From Gracilariopsis chorda (lineage: Eukaryota > Rhodophyta > Florideophyceae > Gracilariales > Gracilariaceae), in NCBI GenBank assembly GCA_003194525.1, contig NBIV01000093.1, forward strand, positions 62,001 through 126,000: a DNA stretch of 64,000 bases, read 5' to 3'. A model generated the notes under the pieces. It saw only the letters and a program-made list of their open reading frames with translations, was not told where the DNA came from and did no database searches. Below are positions 45,474 through 55,400 of the stretch, in pieces. The position numbers and the translations under genes were made by a program. Each line of letters begins with the position of its first letter. Position 1 is the first letter of the stretch.

Positions 45474-47570
45474 TTAAAAGCTTCCGATTGCTCGGGCGTA
45501 AATGTTCCCAGTTTTTGGGGGGTTCCACTTTCGCAACAACGCGTTCAGGGGCGCTGCAGTATCCGAAAAGTTCGAGATAAACCGTCGATAGACGTTGACT
45601 AGCCCCAGAAAGGAGCGCAGTTCCGTTTGAGTACGGGGTTCTTTCGCCTCAACGAGGGATTTGACTCGAGCGTTCTCGATCGCTAACCGTCCAGGACGGA
45701 TAATGTGACCCAGATACTTCACAGTATCTGTGGAAAACTCGCATTTCCTCAACTTGAGGGTAATTCCCGCATCGCGGAGTACGGTCAGCACGTCTCGGAC
45801 GTGAGTGAGATGGTCGTCCAACGAGTTGGAGAAGATGATAATATCATCAAGGTAGAACAGACAGCTCCGCCACTTAAAGCGGTTGAGTAGAATATCTACT
45901 GCACGCTGAAAGGTGGCGGGGGCGTTGGTTAACCCAAATGGCATCCGCTTGAAGCGGTACGTTCCTGCATGGCAGGTGAATGCGGTTTTGTCGCGATCCT
46001 GCTGTCTGACAGGTACTTGCCAATATCCCCAATTGGCATCAAGGGCCGTGAACACGGTGGCGTCTCCAAGGGAGTCAATGCACTCGTCCATACGAGGGAT
46101 GGGGTACGTGTCCCTAACAGTCACGGCATTGAGCCGGCGGTAGTCGACACAGAACCTCCAGGTTCCGTCGGCCTTTAAAGCCAGTACAACTGGGGATGCC
46201 CAGGGTGATTGAGCGGGCTCAATCACACCTGCGCGGAGCATCTTGTCCACTTGGGACTGCTCCTCTTCCCGAGCTTTCGGACCTGCCCTGTAAGGGGGTT
46301 GTGCAACCGGTCGCGCACCGGGGATTAAATCGATCCGGTGTTCCGTTGCATTAATCTCGCCAAGCGAGCCATCCCACATTGTCGTGAATTCCCGTAACAT
46401 AGTACGGAGTTTGTCGCGGTGCGACTCTGGCACGTGGCTGAAGTCCAGCGCTTCAAGTGCTTTTTCCGGATCAATCCGGTCGTTGCTCGATAGAGCATTG
46501 TCCTGTGGAACAGGTGTGGTTCGCAATTCCGAGTTACTCGGTATGTTCGACGCTGAAGTAGCGGTTTCCTCCCCCTCCTTAGACTTGACGTCTTCGGACG
46601 GCGGGGCGAACTCCTCAGAAGAGGTGGTAACTCCGAGTACATCGGCGGCTGTCATCTTTGTTGGCAGCATTCCCATAGGATGGGGGGTTATACTCCCAAT
46701 TACTTGGTGTTTGACCAGATACTGGGGGTGTTTGCCAAGGTTGGCAACCAATATCTGGAAAGGGACATCCGGGGAAATGGAGACAGTTCCATTAGCCAGC
46801 GCCAGCTGGGATTTCTCGTACAACGAGGCGAGGGGTTGTATAACCCGAAGACCGTGTTGACGGGAATTTACCTGCACCCAGACTTGGGACTCAGCCGGTA
46901 TGGAAACCGAGGCAGCGACGCGGAGCTTGGTGGACTCGCGGGACGCGGGCGGTGGTTCCTGCGCAGCAGGGAGCGGAACTTGTTTCCGAGAGGACCGCTT
47001 TAGCGGGCGGCGAACAATCGGAACTGACGAACTGTCGTCAAGTTCTACACGCCTGAGGCGGGGCCTGATTGCGTCGACAAATCTGTCGCAGTAATCACAT
47101 CCCAGTATGACTGGTGCTGCCCATGAACGGCAAACGATGAAGTCCAACTTCACTACAGAGGTACCAAGTCTCACGACGAGGTCCACTGTGCCCACCGTTT
47201 GTAACGGATTGTTGTTCGCATCCGAAATGTCGGGGACCGCGTCAGAGCGGATACGAGACTGCAAAAGCGGGGGTAACAATGATTCCACAATGAAGTTGGG
47301 GACTGCACCTGTATCCAGGACGGTGAGAAACCTCACCATAAACTGGGGATCAAGGCCAAGGTCGGCATAGACCTTATAATTGCGCTTGGCCAAGACCAAG
47401 ACTCTACCGGGAATCCGGGGATTTTTACTCCATATCCACGGGCGACGCAACACACCGAGGTGCGCAGAGTCCGCGTCAGCGGTGTCTTTCCTCGAGAGGA
47501 CTTTCACCGGGGAGCGAGGCGAGGACGCCTCGGGCGCCAACAGCCTCGTTTTTGAGGACGCCTCTCCCAA
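45474..47570 (-). CDS. Element F protease and reverse transcriptase
   Basis: A 698-residue frame. The retropepsin active site reads VLDTGAVPNFIV (near residue 86) and the distal PVILGCDYCDRF. A spacer of about 250 residues leads to RT: WRFCVDYRRLNAV, TALDANWGYWQVPV, RMPFGLTNAPATFQR and the catalytic FYLDDIIIFS, then LGHIIRP and SFLGLVNVYRRFI. All diagnostic Ty3/gypsy blocks are present. The DNA of the RT core also carries hairpins, for example around 45869-45884, 45948-45960 and 45965-45977. Confidence 0.92.
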   Translation of the reverse strand: MGEASSKTRLLAPEASSPRSPVKVLSRKDTADADSAHLGVLRRPWIWSKNPRIPGRVLVLAKRNYKVYADLGLDPQFMVRFLTVLDTGAVPNFIVESLLPPLLQSRIRSDAVPDISDANNNPLQTVGTVDLVVRLGTSVVKLDFIVCRSWAAPVILGCDYCDRFVDAIRPRLRRVELDDSSSVPIVRRPLKRSSRKQVPLPAAQEPPPASRESTKLRVAASVSIPAESQVWVQVNSRQHGLRVIQPLASLYEKSQLALANGTVSISPDVPFQILVANLGKHPQYLVKHQVIGSITPHPMGMLPTKMTAADVLGVTTSSEEFAPPSEDVKSKEGEETATSASNIPSNSELRTTPVPQDNALSSNDRIDPEKALEALDFSHVPESHRDKLRTMLREFTTMWDGSLGEINATEHRIDLIPGARPVAQPPYRAGPKAREEEQSQVDKMLRAGVIEPAQSPWASPVVLALKADGTWRFCVDYRRLNAVTVRDTYPIPRMDECIDSLGDATVFTALDANWGYWQVPVRQQDRDKTAFTCHAGTYRFKRMPFGLTNAPATFQRAVDILLNRFKWRSCLFYLDDIIIFSNSLDDHLTHVRDVLTVLRDAGITLKLRKCEFSTDTVKYLGHIIRPGRLAIENARVKSLVEAKEPRTQTELRSFLGLVNVYRRFISNFSDTAAPLNALLRKWNPPKTGNIYARAIGSF

Positions 47571-47587
47571 AAGGGAGACTCCCTCAG

Positions 47588-48913
47588 TTAGTCTTCCGCC
47601 TTCGGTGGTGGGTTGGTTTCCTCGACAACGAGTGCTTCATCCCGTTGACGGGGGTTTCTATCCGCATAAGCGGGAATTGCAACGGATGGTTGCGTGATCT
47701 CCCTAATCGGGGTGTATGAAGCTTGCCGCGCACGCGGGGTCTGTGGTAGGGCATGGGAAAAGTCCGTTTTAGCACGGAGGTAGGAAGCCGTCGGGACGGA
47801 ACGTTTCTCCTCTGGAGTGAGAGCCTCATATTTTGCCACCACCTTGGCCATATCCTTCAGTGAACAAATACACTGAGGGGAGGTATGGCCATGGGCATAG
47901 CACAGGTGGCAAATGAGAGCCAATACCGCGACACGCGGATTATTATTCCGAGTATCGGAGAAGCGAACCGCAGGGCGGGTGTCAGTCCATCCAGGCCGTT
48001 GATAACGGGATTGACCGTTTGAAAACGGGAGTCGTTGGGGTTGAACCCGACTGTTACCACTGTACAAAACGGGGTCTTCCGTTCCCGTATCACGGGTCAT
48101 CTCCGTCGTTGACGGCAAATCACTGGTGGGTATCGACACACCATCCCCCTGCACTAAATGCACGGTATCAAATCCCTGTCTAGGGTCCCCTTCCGCGGTG
48201 AGCGGGAGAGAGGAAGCTTCGCTTTCCAGCAACAACGCCTTGGCGGATTTAGACCGATTGTTCGGAGTTCTTGCACGAAGTGCATCCCCTTCCGCTCGAG
48301 CGTGTTGGACCAGCTCGAGGTAGGTGATCCTCCGCTTGTCCTCCCGATAACGGGTAACTAAACTCCGGATTGCCGGGTCAAGACCATCGATGAACATGGT
48401 ACTCCGCTCCCCAGCGGGGTATACGTTACCACATCTGTGGAAAGCCTTGTTAAGGCGCACCGAGTAATCGGTCTCGGTCTCTCCAGTACGCTGGCGTGTA
48501 TCTCGCAAAGCGAGGATAGCCTGCTGAATAGCGGTGTTGGTGGCGTAGGAGCGCAGAAGATACTGCACAGCCTCCGGCCAGCAAGTAACTCCTCCCTCGG
48601 AGGCGCGAGAAGATCCTCTGACAGAGGTGTATTGGTCCTCCGCCACTTCCCGTAAGAAATACGGTAAAGCCAAATAGGCTTGTCCCTCATTCATACCGAG
48701 GATATCGGCCTCCGCTACAAAGCGGGATAGGAAATCCAGTACTAGGACTGGGTCCTCTCCAGTAAAATACTGGTTGCGGAGCGAGAGCTGCATTCGCTTA
48801 ATGCATTCTCGCACCTTTCCCGTACCACGGGGCGTACGTCCAAGTGACGAATCTTCGAGCCGGTAGTACCGGTATGATAAATGCTTCCGGTAATCCGGGT
48901 TTGTCGGTTTCAA
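47588..48913 (-). CDS. Element F gag
   Basis: A 441-residue frame. The capsid-like helical region covers about residues 30-210 (LRNQYFTGEDPVLVLDFLSRFVAEADILG, TDYSVRLNKAFHRCG). A perfect CX2CX4HX4C zinc knuckle stands at about residue 340 (CHLCYAHGHTSPQC). Additional gag-like basic and Ser/Asp-rich wording lies upstream (about 49840-48950) in other phases and is probably the N-terminal part. Codon use is skewed by the hairpin-forming CCG/CGG content. Confidence 0.88.
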   Translation of the reverse strand: MKPTNPDYRKHLSYRYYRLEDSSLGRTPRGTGKVRECIKRMQLSLRNQYFTGEDPVLVLDFLSRFVAEADILGMNEGQAYLALPYFLREVAEDQYTSVRGSSRASEGGVTCWPEAVQYLLRSYATNTAIQQAILALRDTRQRTGETETDYSVRLNKAFHRCGNVYPAGERSTMFIDGLDPAIRSLVTRYREDKRRITYLELVQHARAEGDALRARTPNNRSKSAKALLLESEASSLPLTAEGDPRQGFDTVHLVQGDGVSIPTSDLPSTTEMTRDTGTEDPVLYSGNSRVQPQRLPFSNGQSRYQRPGWTDTRPAVRFSDTRNNNPRVAVLALICHLCYAHGHTSPQCICSLKDMAKVVAKYEALTPEEKRSVPTASYLRAKTDFSHALPQTPRARQASYTPIREITQPSVAIPAYADRNPRQRDEALVVEETNPPPKAED

Positions 48914-49841
48914 TTCCCGGAGACCGGGGTGTCTTCTCTCGTTCTAGCGGGTTCGGACCACACCTTCAGTGGCCGATGACCGCTTCGAGCGGGAGGGGTA
49001 GCCTCGCTTCTCGTCCTCCGAGTCGGAGTCCGAGGAGCTCGAGCTAACCGAATGGTTTCGGGATGAGTCCGACGATGTCGAAGAATCGGAGTCCGAATAT
49101 TTTCGGTGGTGTTTCCGTCGATGACGGCGTTTCTTCTTCCCAGCAAGCTGGTCGTTGTGCGATGCCTCGTTTACCGGATCACCCGGGGATGGTTTGTCCA
49201 TGAGGACGAACTGCTCCAGCGTCTCCAGGCGGGCACCAATCCGATCAAATCGGGCCTCGACTCCTTCGATGAAGGTGGCGGGTTGTCCCAAACTCTCCAA
49301 CACGTAGTTGACGTCAGACCGTAAAATACGGAGTTCCTCGGCGACCTCCTTTACGGGGGTTGTCGAGACCTTCTCTTGGAGGGATTTTAGTTCCCCTACA
49401 AGGGTGTCATGGGCGGTCCACAGAGCGCGGACCTGGGATTCCAGGGAAGTCCCCTGGGGGTGTTATCGCCCGTTCCACGGGGACTTGAAGCCGCAACAGC
49501 GGGAGCAGGCCGGGGTGCCTGGGGCACTGCGGCAACAGCCGGAGTCGATGCAGCATTCCCCTGCGGGGGTGATAATGAGGGCAAAAGGAGGTTCCGGGGT
49601 TCTCGGTCGGGGGTATCATTCCGCGATGAAGCGGCGCCAGCACGGCTGGAACTTGTCCGTGTAGGGATACGGGGTACGAACCGAACTTCGGAAGTGTCCG
49701 CGTTGTCGCGGGAGCGACTACGCGTAACCACTGGCTCCGCGTCGGATGGATTTCTCGACATGAGAAAATACAGTTACGACGGGAAACGATCACGGAACTT
49801 CCGGTAAATAAAAACAAACCTCGTAAGAGGGAAAACAAAAA

Positions 49842-49863
49842 CCGATTCTAGGTCGAGAGACCA
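49842..49863 (-). promoter_or_regulatory. Element F candidate primer-binding site
   Basis: On the minus strand this segment begins TGG three bases after the 5' LTR and is complementary to what looks like a tRNA 3' end: CCA, an unpaired A, seven acceptor bases, five T-stem bases and a GATT T-loop. The 22-nt complement would span the acceptor arm and T-arm. The exact tRNA is not identified. Confidence 0.65.
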
Positions 49864-49866
49864 CTT

Positions 49867-50561
49867 TGTGGTGCAACGCCCCAAAGGGGAAAAACACCGA
49901 AAGACGTTCGGGATCTTCCTCTCACGAGGTGAACCCAGTTGGGTAGAGCCCTCCCAGAGGTGTCACGGCGAAGCCGGTTTGTAAGACCAAAGACACCTGT
50001 CCCGACTCGCACAGGGAGGTGAAGGCGAAGAATCGGTATCCGCGTGAGCGGGGTGTGATCCTCAGTAGAGGTATGTTTACACGTAAGTGGGGGTGTGTGA
50101 GCGGATGCGCACACGAGGGCCGCGGATAGCGGGAGGTGCTACCCTAAGAAGGAGAAAAAGAAGGGCGAAGTGAGTCGCGAAAGCGACGGGGACGAACGGC
50201 GATGCCGGTAACAATATCCCTATACAGGGCGAAACACCAATGCAATTGGCAACAACTAGAGCCAATTCGCCAGGTTGGGTCCCTTGTTGGGGAAGGTTTA
50301 CTGGTGCGACGGCAGTGCGCCGTGGCACTAAGTACTAGCTTCCCAGAAATGGGTGTGAAAATAATAAATAATATTAACTAAAATACTCCACATTTCGTGG
50401 CAACATCCACTACTGTGGCCAACCGCCAATTGACCCAAAACCGTGTCCCACGTGTCCATATCCACCATAGTGGGGCGCAGTTCATATACACACTACACAA
50501 CCGATAATATCGGGAAAGCGTTCAAGTACCAAGAATCTTTCCCTGAGGGCGTTGCACTACA
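49867..50561 (-). repeat. Element F 5' LTR (right copy)
   Basis: A 695-bp partner of 41056-41750. Some of the few differences between the two LTRs fall inside hairpin stems and are not compensated, so stems are not maintained after insertion. Confidence 0.95.
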
Positions 50562-50861
50562 TTCCGGCACAAATTCCTGTCGGATAGCGGCAGTAAACTC
50601 TTCCCACGTCTGAGGTGCATTGCTTGCTTTTAGCACCTTGTACCACCAAATGGCTGCCGTGCCTGTAAACAAGGTAGTTGCAAAAGATATACTGTTGTCA
50701 TCACTGAGGAGGACGTTACCGTTTGCGAGTTGAACGAGATTGAAGTACTGATCTACCTTGTACAGCCAAGTGTTGACTACTAGAAAGTCGCGAGTGCCAC
50801 TGAACACTTCCGGCTTATTTGGTTTCAAGTTGATCGGCCCAGCGTTATTAGCAGCTTCCAT
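50562..50861 (-). pseudogene. Element E gag, N-terminal part
   Basis: Starts MEAANNAGPINLKPNKPEVFSG and continues with the capsid N-terminal wording WLYKVDQYF and FTGTAAIWWYKV up to the TTCCG target site of element F. A candidate E primer-binding site (TGGTAAGCATCGC, minus strand) is at 50877-50889, next to the E 5' LTR. Confidence 0.8.
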
Positions 50862-50890
50862 AATGATGAAAACACAGCGATGCTTACCAG

Positions 50891-51091
50891 TTCAACAGTG
50901 GATGTGAGTTAATGGCAACTGGGTCGATGGCCTCTTTACTAGGTATCTTCTGCCCAAACAAGAGCGCTTAAATAAGCATTCAATCTACAGTTTCGCACCC
51001 TTTGGATATCTTACTGACACAATCCGAATTACTTGACAGATTTGAGTTCCATTCCGACGACCATTTGCAACACTAGAATATTTCTGTTGCA
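50891..51091 (-). repeat. Element E 5' LTR (right copy)
   Basis: 201 bp, with two differences from 36760-36960. GTTTT follows at 51092-51096 as target duplication. Confidence 0.93.
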
Positions 51092-53090
51092 GTTTTGAAA
51101 GAACGCTTGCGCAGAAACCGGCTCCCATCAGAGAGCTGGTATTCAATGTCCTGGCGTGCTTGTCATCAGTGCCCAGCCAGCGGCAAATCATTGGTGCTCG
51201 AATGCCTCACTGGCGTATCGTTCCCGAGATCCGAGAATACATGTACAAGGGTTCCCACTATTGTGCGGTTGCAAACAAGTCATGAAACAAAGAAGCCAAT
51301 TTCTACTGTGTCCAAAGACGTCGGATCTGAAGATGGTCGAAAACGCCGAAGCAACCAATAGATTCCGGACGCCATATTGGAATTCCCCAGCGACATCACC
51401 AGTACCTCTGTGCCTTTGGAGAATGAAGTTTTTCACATCCCCATCATTCAAAACAAAGGGCCCACCATGACTTTGATTCTGCCCGGTATCACGCATGTTG
51501 ATGTCAGTACTGGAGGGACTTTCGAACTCACAGAGTGACGTCGCTAATGGTAGACACATATGTCAGCAACGAAAGTATGGTTGTTCTTGTCTTCATTTCA
51601 GCCAAGGGTTGCTTCGGTAACGCCGAACCTTTACGAATTGTCCAGAAGTACGACAAAGATGGAAAGCGCACCATCAGTGTCATAAGGAGGTCCGATCCGG
51701 TTCCAGAGAAGTCCGAAATCCCACATGAGATCAGGATGGATCGTCCCTTGGGTGTGAGGCTATCTTTAGGATTCACTGCTGCTTGCAACAAACAACCAGC
51801 TAAAGATGAGAAGAGTATTTGTCTCGTTGATGGAGAGTTGTTTCCACGCATCCGCTGCTGAAGCTGTTGAACTCAGAATAGAAGGAATAACTGACCGCTC
51901 CATAAAGTATTGCTGGTTTGCAACGCTAGCGTGTGAACGAATTCATTTAGGATGCCCGCAAACTTGTACACGAAAGAATTGAAGCGCTTGAAGCAGAATT
52001 GTCTTCTGTTGGGAAGACATCAGACACCCGCTGCACGGAGGGCACTTCTCATGAACTTGCTGTGCAACTGTAATATAATGGGTCCTCAAACCTCAAATGG
52101 ACCAAAATAGATTACAACCGTGTAGTTTGAAGCAAGTATACAAACTACAACCGTTCAATCTCTCTAAAAGAATCTCTCGTATATTGTAGTAAGAGGTTAG
52201 CCAGTCTCCTTGTATTATATCGTGAACTCGGATTGTTGCTGAAGAAAAAGAGTGCCAAGCAAATCTATTACAGCAACATTCATGACCAAGTCACCACATT
52301 TATCAGATTGCAACATATTGCGGAGTCAGGTCTATAGATTTCGGTAAGGGCCTATGAAACCTTCAAGAACTACGCCAAAATCATCCAAGATCTTCCTGAT
52401 TCTTGGAGTTGTGAGTATTGTGCCCAACAGGAAACTCGTTTGAAAGATGTGAAAGGATACTCGCTCTCGAACTTTCTGAGCGATCCCATATTCCGAACAG
52501 AAATTAGGGGGATCCCTCTGGAAAATTTGTTCTCTGAAAGTACAGAAACTTTGGTTGTCACGGTAGAGGAATACATGTGTGGCATGTTTGAAGAAGTTGA
52601 CCCGAAACCGCCTTCAATTCTCTCAGTTCCCAAACATTGTCAGGCCGTGCTAGATGAAATCTGTGAAATGCTCTCTACAGCAAGTTCTAACGCAAGGGAA
52701 GTGGCGGACCCAAACCTTATGGAGCCTGGTGCTCACGATGAATCCGGCCTATATGAATACTATAAACATAGTGAAGAAGGCTGTTTTGAATAAGATAGAG
52801 GTTCCCTCTATGTGAAAAATGAGTTCCAGTGGTCCACAGCAGATCAAAACGGGATGAGGATCGAGAGCGGAAAGAGGTTTAAATTGGGCATATCCTTCAA
52901 GCACACAATACTCGCCCGGCATTTGTGGAAAAGTGGACCACCCCTATGAAGGAGAGTTCGACCAAAGCGAATTACAGTACGTGCGTGTATGATCTACGGA
53001 TATCAATTCATTGCTTCGTTTGCAGTGTTACGCAAGCGCTTGTTTGACATCCATCCAATGCTTTTTGGTGACAAACTGAGCTACAGGGTT
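51092..53090 (+). pseudogene. Dynamin-like GTPase gene, main part, decayed
   Basis: After the second GTTTT the reading resumes with LKERLRRNRL. Dynamin-superfamily blocks follow in order. There is a P-loop-like SGKSLVLECLTGVSFPR (51186-51235) and a switch-I-like TCTRVPTIV. A G3-like LILPGITHV near 51480 has lost the Asp. A helix block (VLVFISAKGCFGNAEPLRIVQKYDKDGKRTISV) precedes RRSDP at the TKxD site. Stalk-like wording lies at 51960-52790 (GYSLSNFLSDPIFRTEI, EEYMCGMFEEV), and a GED-like IASFAVLRKRLFDI lies near 53005. An in-frame TAG at 51359-51361, a phase change near 51537 and several more stops show it is dead even without element E. The protein family acts in membrane fission or antiviral GTPase scaffolds. 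No introns are evident. Confidence 0.6.
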
Positions 53091-53999
53091 AATGATCGGG
53101 TTTTCCAACACATGTAGAATGTATGTCATTCTGATGAAAGGCTGCGAACCGAGGAAACAAATCTGTCACTAAAAAGCGATCGGATCTACAGTTAAGGTTG
53201 CATATATTGAAAGCATCCGCGAAGATTGAGTTAGATTTAGGTCTTTCCATAGGTAGTTGGACGGTGAGCGTGTACAAGGATGGCAATACTGTTACATCTA
53301 AGTTCTAGCTCCATTGCTGAGATAAATGAAGCGAGCTTCTTGACCATAAAACTCGATCTGGGCATGAAAGGCTCTTCAGACATCTCATGAAAATGCCCTC
53401 GAAGCTGGGATAATACCAGTTCGGTACGCGTGTAGAATCTTGGCATGACCCTGAGTATCCCTTTGCATGACTACCAGCGTGGACTTAGTGGGTGGAAAAA
53501 AAGTGTGAAAGTGTATGCGGTGTGCACATGTCGCTTGGAATAAAGCATCGTGCTGAAAGTACACGAGACGCCGAGTTTTCGTCCACCCCACCCTGTCAAG
53601 ATGTTTTGTCGGCATAGAGCCCCTGTAACGAAAAAACTTCTTTCCTCATTTCTTCCTCGTCATCGCTTTCTCGCCATCCAGCCCACTCTCCTACCAGCTG
53701 CCACGGTCCCCACAGCACCAAAACCTCCCTTCTGTAGATCCTACTGTCCTAATCGCCCCACCCTGTACGACACTTCTTCAGTGAACTCACGACCGCCAAC
53801 CCCCTGACCATCGTCTCCAGTCCTCTCAACCAACTTTTGCTCCAACGCCCTCGTGGGAGATGGTGAGAAATTTATATGGAACGAGGCCACTGATCACGGG
53901 GAAGACGATTTTCAAGCCATTCCAAATTCTACCTTCGAGGTCTGTCCATGTGTCTTACCTTTACTCCGCCAAAGTGCCATTTGTCTTCTACAGTGTACG
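53091..53999. other. Intergenic, no gene recognised
   Basis: Short frames only, with no domain wording and no repeat shared with other parts of the window. Confidence 0.4.
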
Positions 54000-54182
54000 C
54001 AGGGGCGTATTTGTGACTGACTATTTTGCCATAATGGGAAATGTGACTGACTACCTCGGCAAAAGAAGTAGTCATCATCCTTTTTCTGATTATTATTGAC
54101 GGTTTTTGACTACCAATTTTGGAAAAGTATTGACTATTGACTACTTCATGTGGCAAAATAGTTAGTCACAAATACGCCCCTG
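54000..54182. mobile_element. hAT-type MITE, copy 1
   Basis: 183 bp with terminal inverted repeats: CAGGGGCGTATTTGTGACT at the left and its inverse (AGTCACAAATACGCCCCTG) at the right. The inverted similarity continues inward (ACTATTTTGCC). Flanks AGTGTACG and CGTGTACC match at six of eight positions, as expected for an 8-bp hAT target duplication. No coding capacity. Confidence 0.75.
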
Positions 54183-55289
54183 CGTGTACCTGTAGAAGCT
54201 CATTACAACCTCGCTTTCGGCTCTGCAGAAACGATAGGCTTTGCGATTGTTTTTTCATCAGCGGTTCCCCAGAGATTTTCCCTTCCAATGACCACGCGTT
54301 CTACTATACCAAGGGTACCCGAGAGTATCTCCTCTCTGTTTTCGAAAAGTACGAAGAAGACCTCGCCAGCGGTGCCCTCCCGTCTTCAACGACGTTGAAA
54401 GATCGCGCTCGAAAGTTTTATTAAATGTACAACATAACCCTGGAAGAGCTATGAACAATGCCGTAGCAGAGGCAGCATCCGGTTGGCCCAAAGTCGGTTT
54501 TCGGGCTATGCTTGGCGTGAGTATGGTGACATCGTGACGTTTCCGATTGTCAGGGTCTGCTTGCGATGCAAAAGCTTTGTTGCGTTGAAGCCTGTATCTA
54601 CCTGGTTGTCAAACTGTCAATAGTGAGATGGTAGGTTCTTCGTATTTGCCAAGTCTTGCCCATCTGGAAGCATTGGCGAAAACGACTGTACTCGTTCAAC
54701 ACGGCTTGTTCGTTGCCGCACTGCACATGCTTGTGATTGTCGTGGCGTTGGTTTTTGTTTGCCGGTGCAGTTACGGCGGCGTCCTCTTATCTGGACAGCC
54801 GAAGTTGGGTCGAACGTTTTTATTAAAGTGCTGTATTCGTTTCGCATTCATTTTATTCAGCCTGATGTCTGATGTCCCGTGAAGCACATCTCATCAAGTC
54901 ATTCCTGTGGTGGAAGAAGACGTTCTGCAGACAATCAACCACAAATCAGTCGTCATTTCAGATTGACAGCGAGGAATTATGCGACGTTGTGTACCCGCAC
55001 AATGGATCAACGCTTGTCCGCAGGGTGGTGGGGGTGTTTCCTGACCGGCGAGGAACGCGGTACATACAGAGGCGATGTACCTGTGAAATGTGAAGATCTT
55101 GCACGGTTTGGCGTTATTCGTGGACGAAGTGTTCATTATCGAGCATGCTGGCGGTGGGGGAGAGTTTCGTATCGATGCCCGGATGTGACGTCACATCTGA
55201 CGAATGAGGAATAGCAGGTTGATTATTGGCTCGCAGATGTGCCTGAATTTGTGTCGGCTTCGGTAGCGACGGGTTTGTGGGAACGCTTA
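54183..55289. other. Intergenic, no gene recognised
   Basis: Holds a plus-strand frame ending at 54424 (FEKYEEDLASGALPSSTTLKDRARKFY) and one at 54879-55214, neither with a recognised domain. A CCAAGGGTACCC dyad lies at about 54308-54319. Confidence 0.35.
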
Positions 55290-55400
55290 GAGCATCTCTA
55301 TCAAAGACGCAAATACCTAAATATTTGGTTCCGATCCCAGAACGCATCTCTATCAAGTCCCAAAAACCTAATTATTTTAGGTTGCGACCTAAACTTCTAG

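Larger units (their letters stand above)
41056..50561 (-). mobile_element. Element F, young chromovirus saturated with micro-hairpins, inserted in E gag
   Basis: 695-bp LTRs at 41056-41750 and 49867-50561 differ at about a dozen positions (about 98%). TTCCG lies directly outside both (41051-41055 and 50562-50566), a perfect target duplication. From the right: primer-binding site, gag (to about 47588), protease-RT (about 47570-45474), RNase H-integrase (about 45420-44190), integrase end plus a long linker and chromodomain (about 44250-42007), polypurine tract and 3' LTR. It appears nearly whole, with perhaps two to four breaks, some of which may be normal frame changes of the family. The whole element, LTR included, carries an extreme density of short inverted repeats (see findings). 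Confidence 0.93.
36760..51091 (-). mobile_element. Element E, young Ty3/gypsy chromovirus inserted in a dynamin-like gene
   Basis: 201-bp LTRs at both ends differ at only two positions by eye (about 99% identical). GTTTT flanks both sides as a perfect 5-bp target duplication. From the right: gag (about 50860-50562, interrupted by F, continuing at about 41055-40540), protease (about 40480-39760, DDGCTTN and DVLLGIPWH), RT with YMDD and RNase H (about 39740-38510), integrase (about 38400-37000) and a chromodomain-like tail (about 37190-37010). A polypurine tract (GTGGAGGACAATGG, minus strand) lies at about 36961-36974. The element looks almost complete apart from about five breaks and the F insertion. 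Confidence 0.92.

Noticed and set aside
41900-49800. Many plus-strand frames over element F
   Set aside because: They are shadows of the minus-strand coding sequence. The inverted repeats make both strands alike in composition.
41056-50561. CRISPR-like or tandem repeat array
   Set aside because: The repeated feature is a shape (short stem and loop), not a shared sequence. There are no constant repeats or spacers, and the region codes for retrotransposon proteins.
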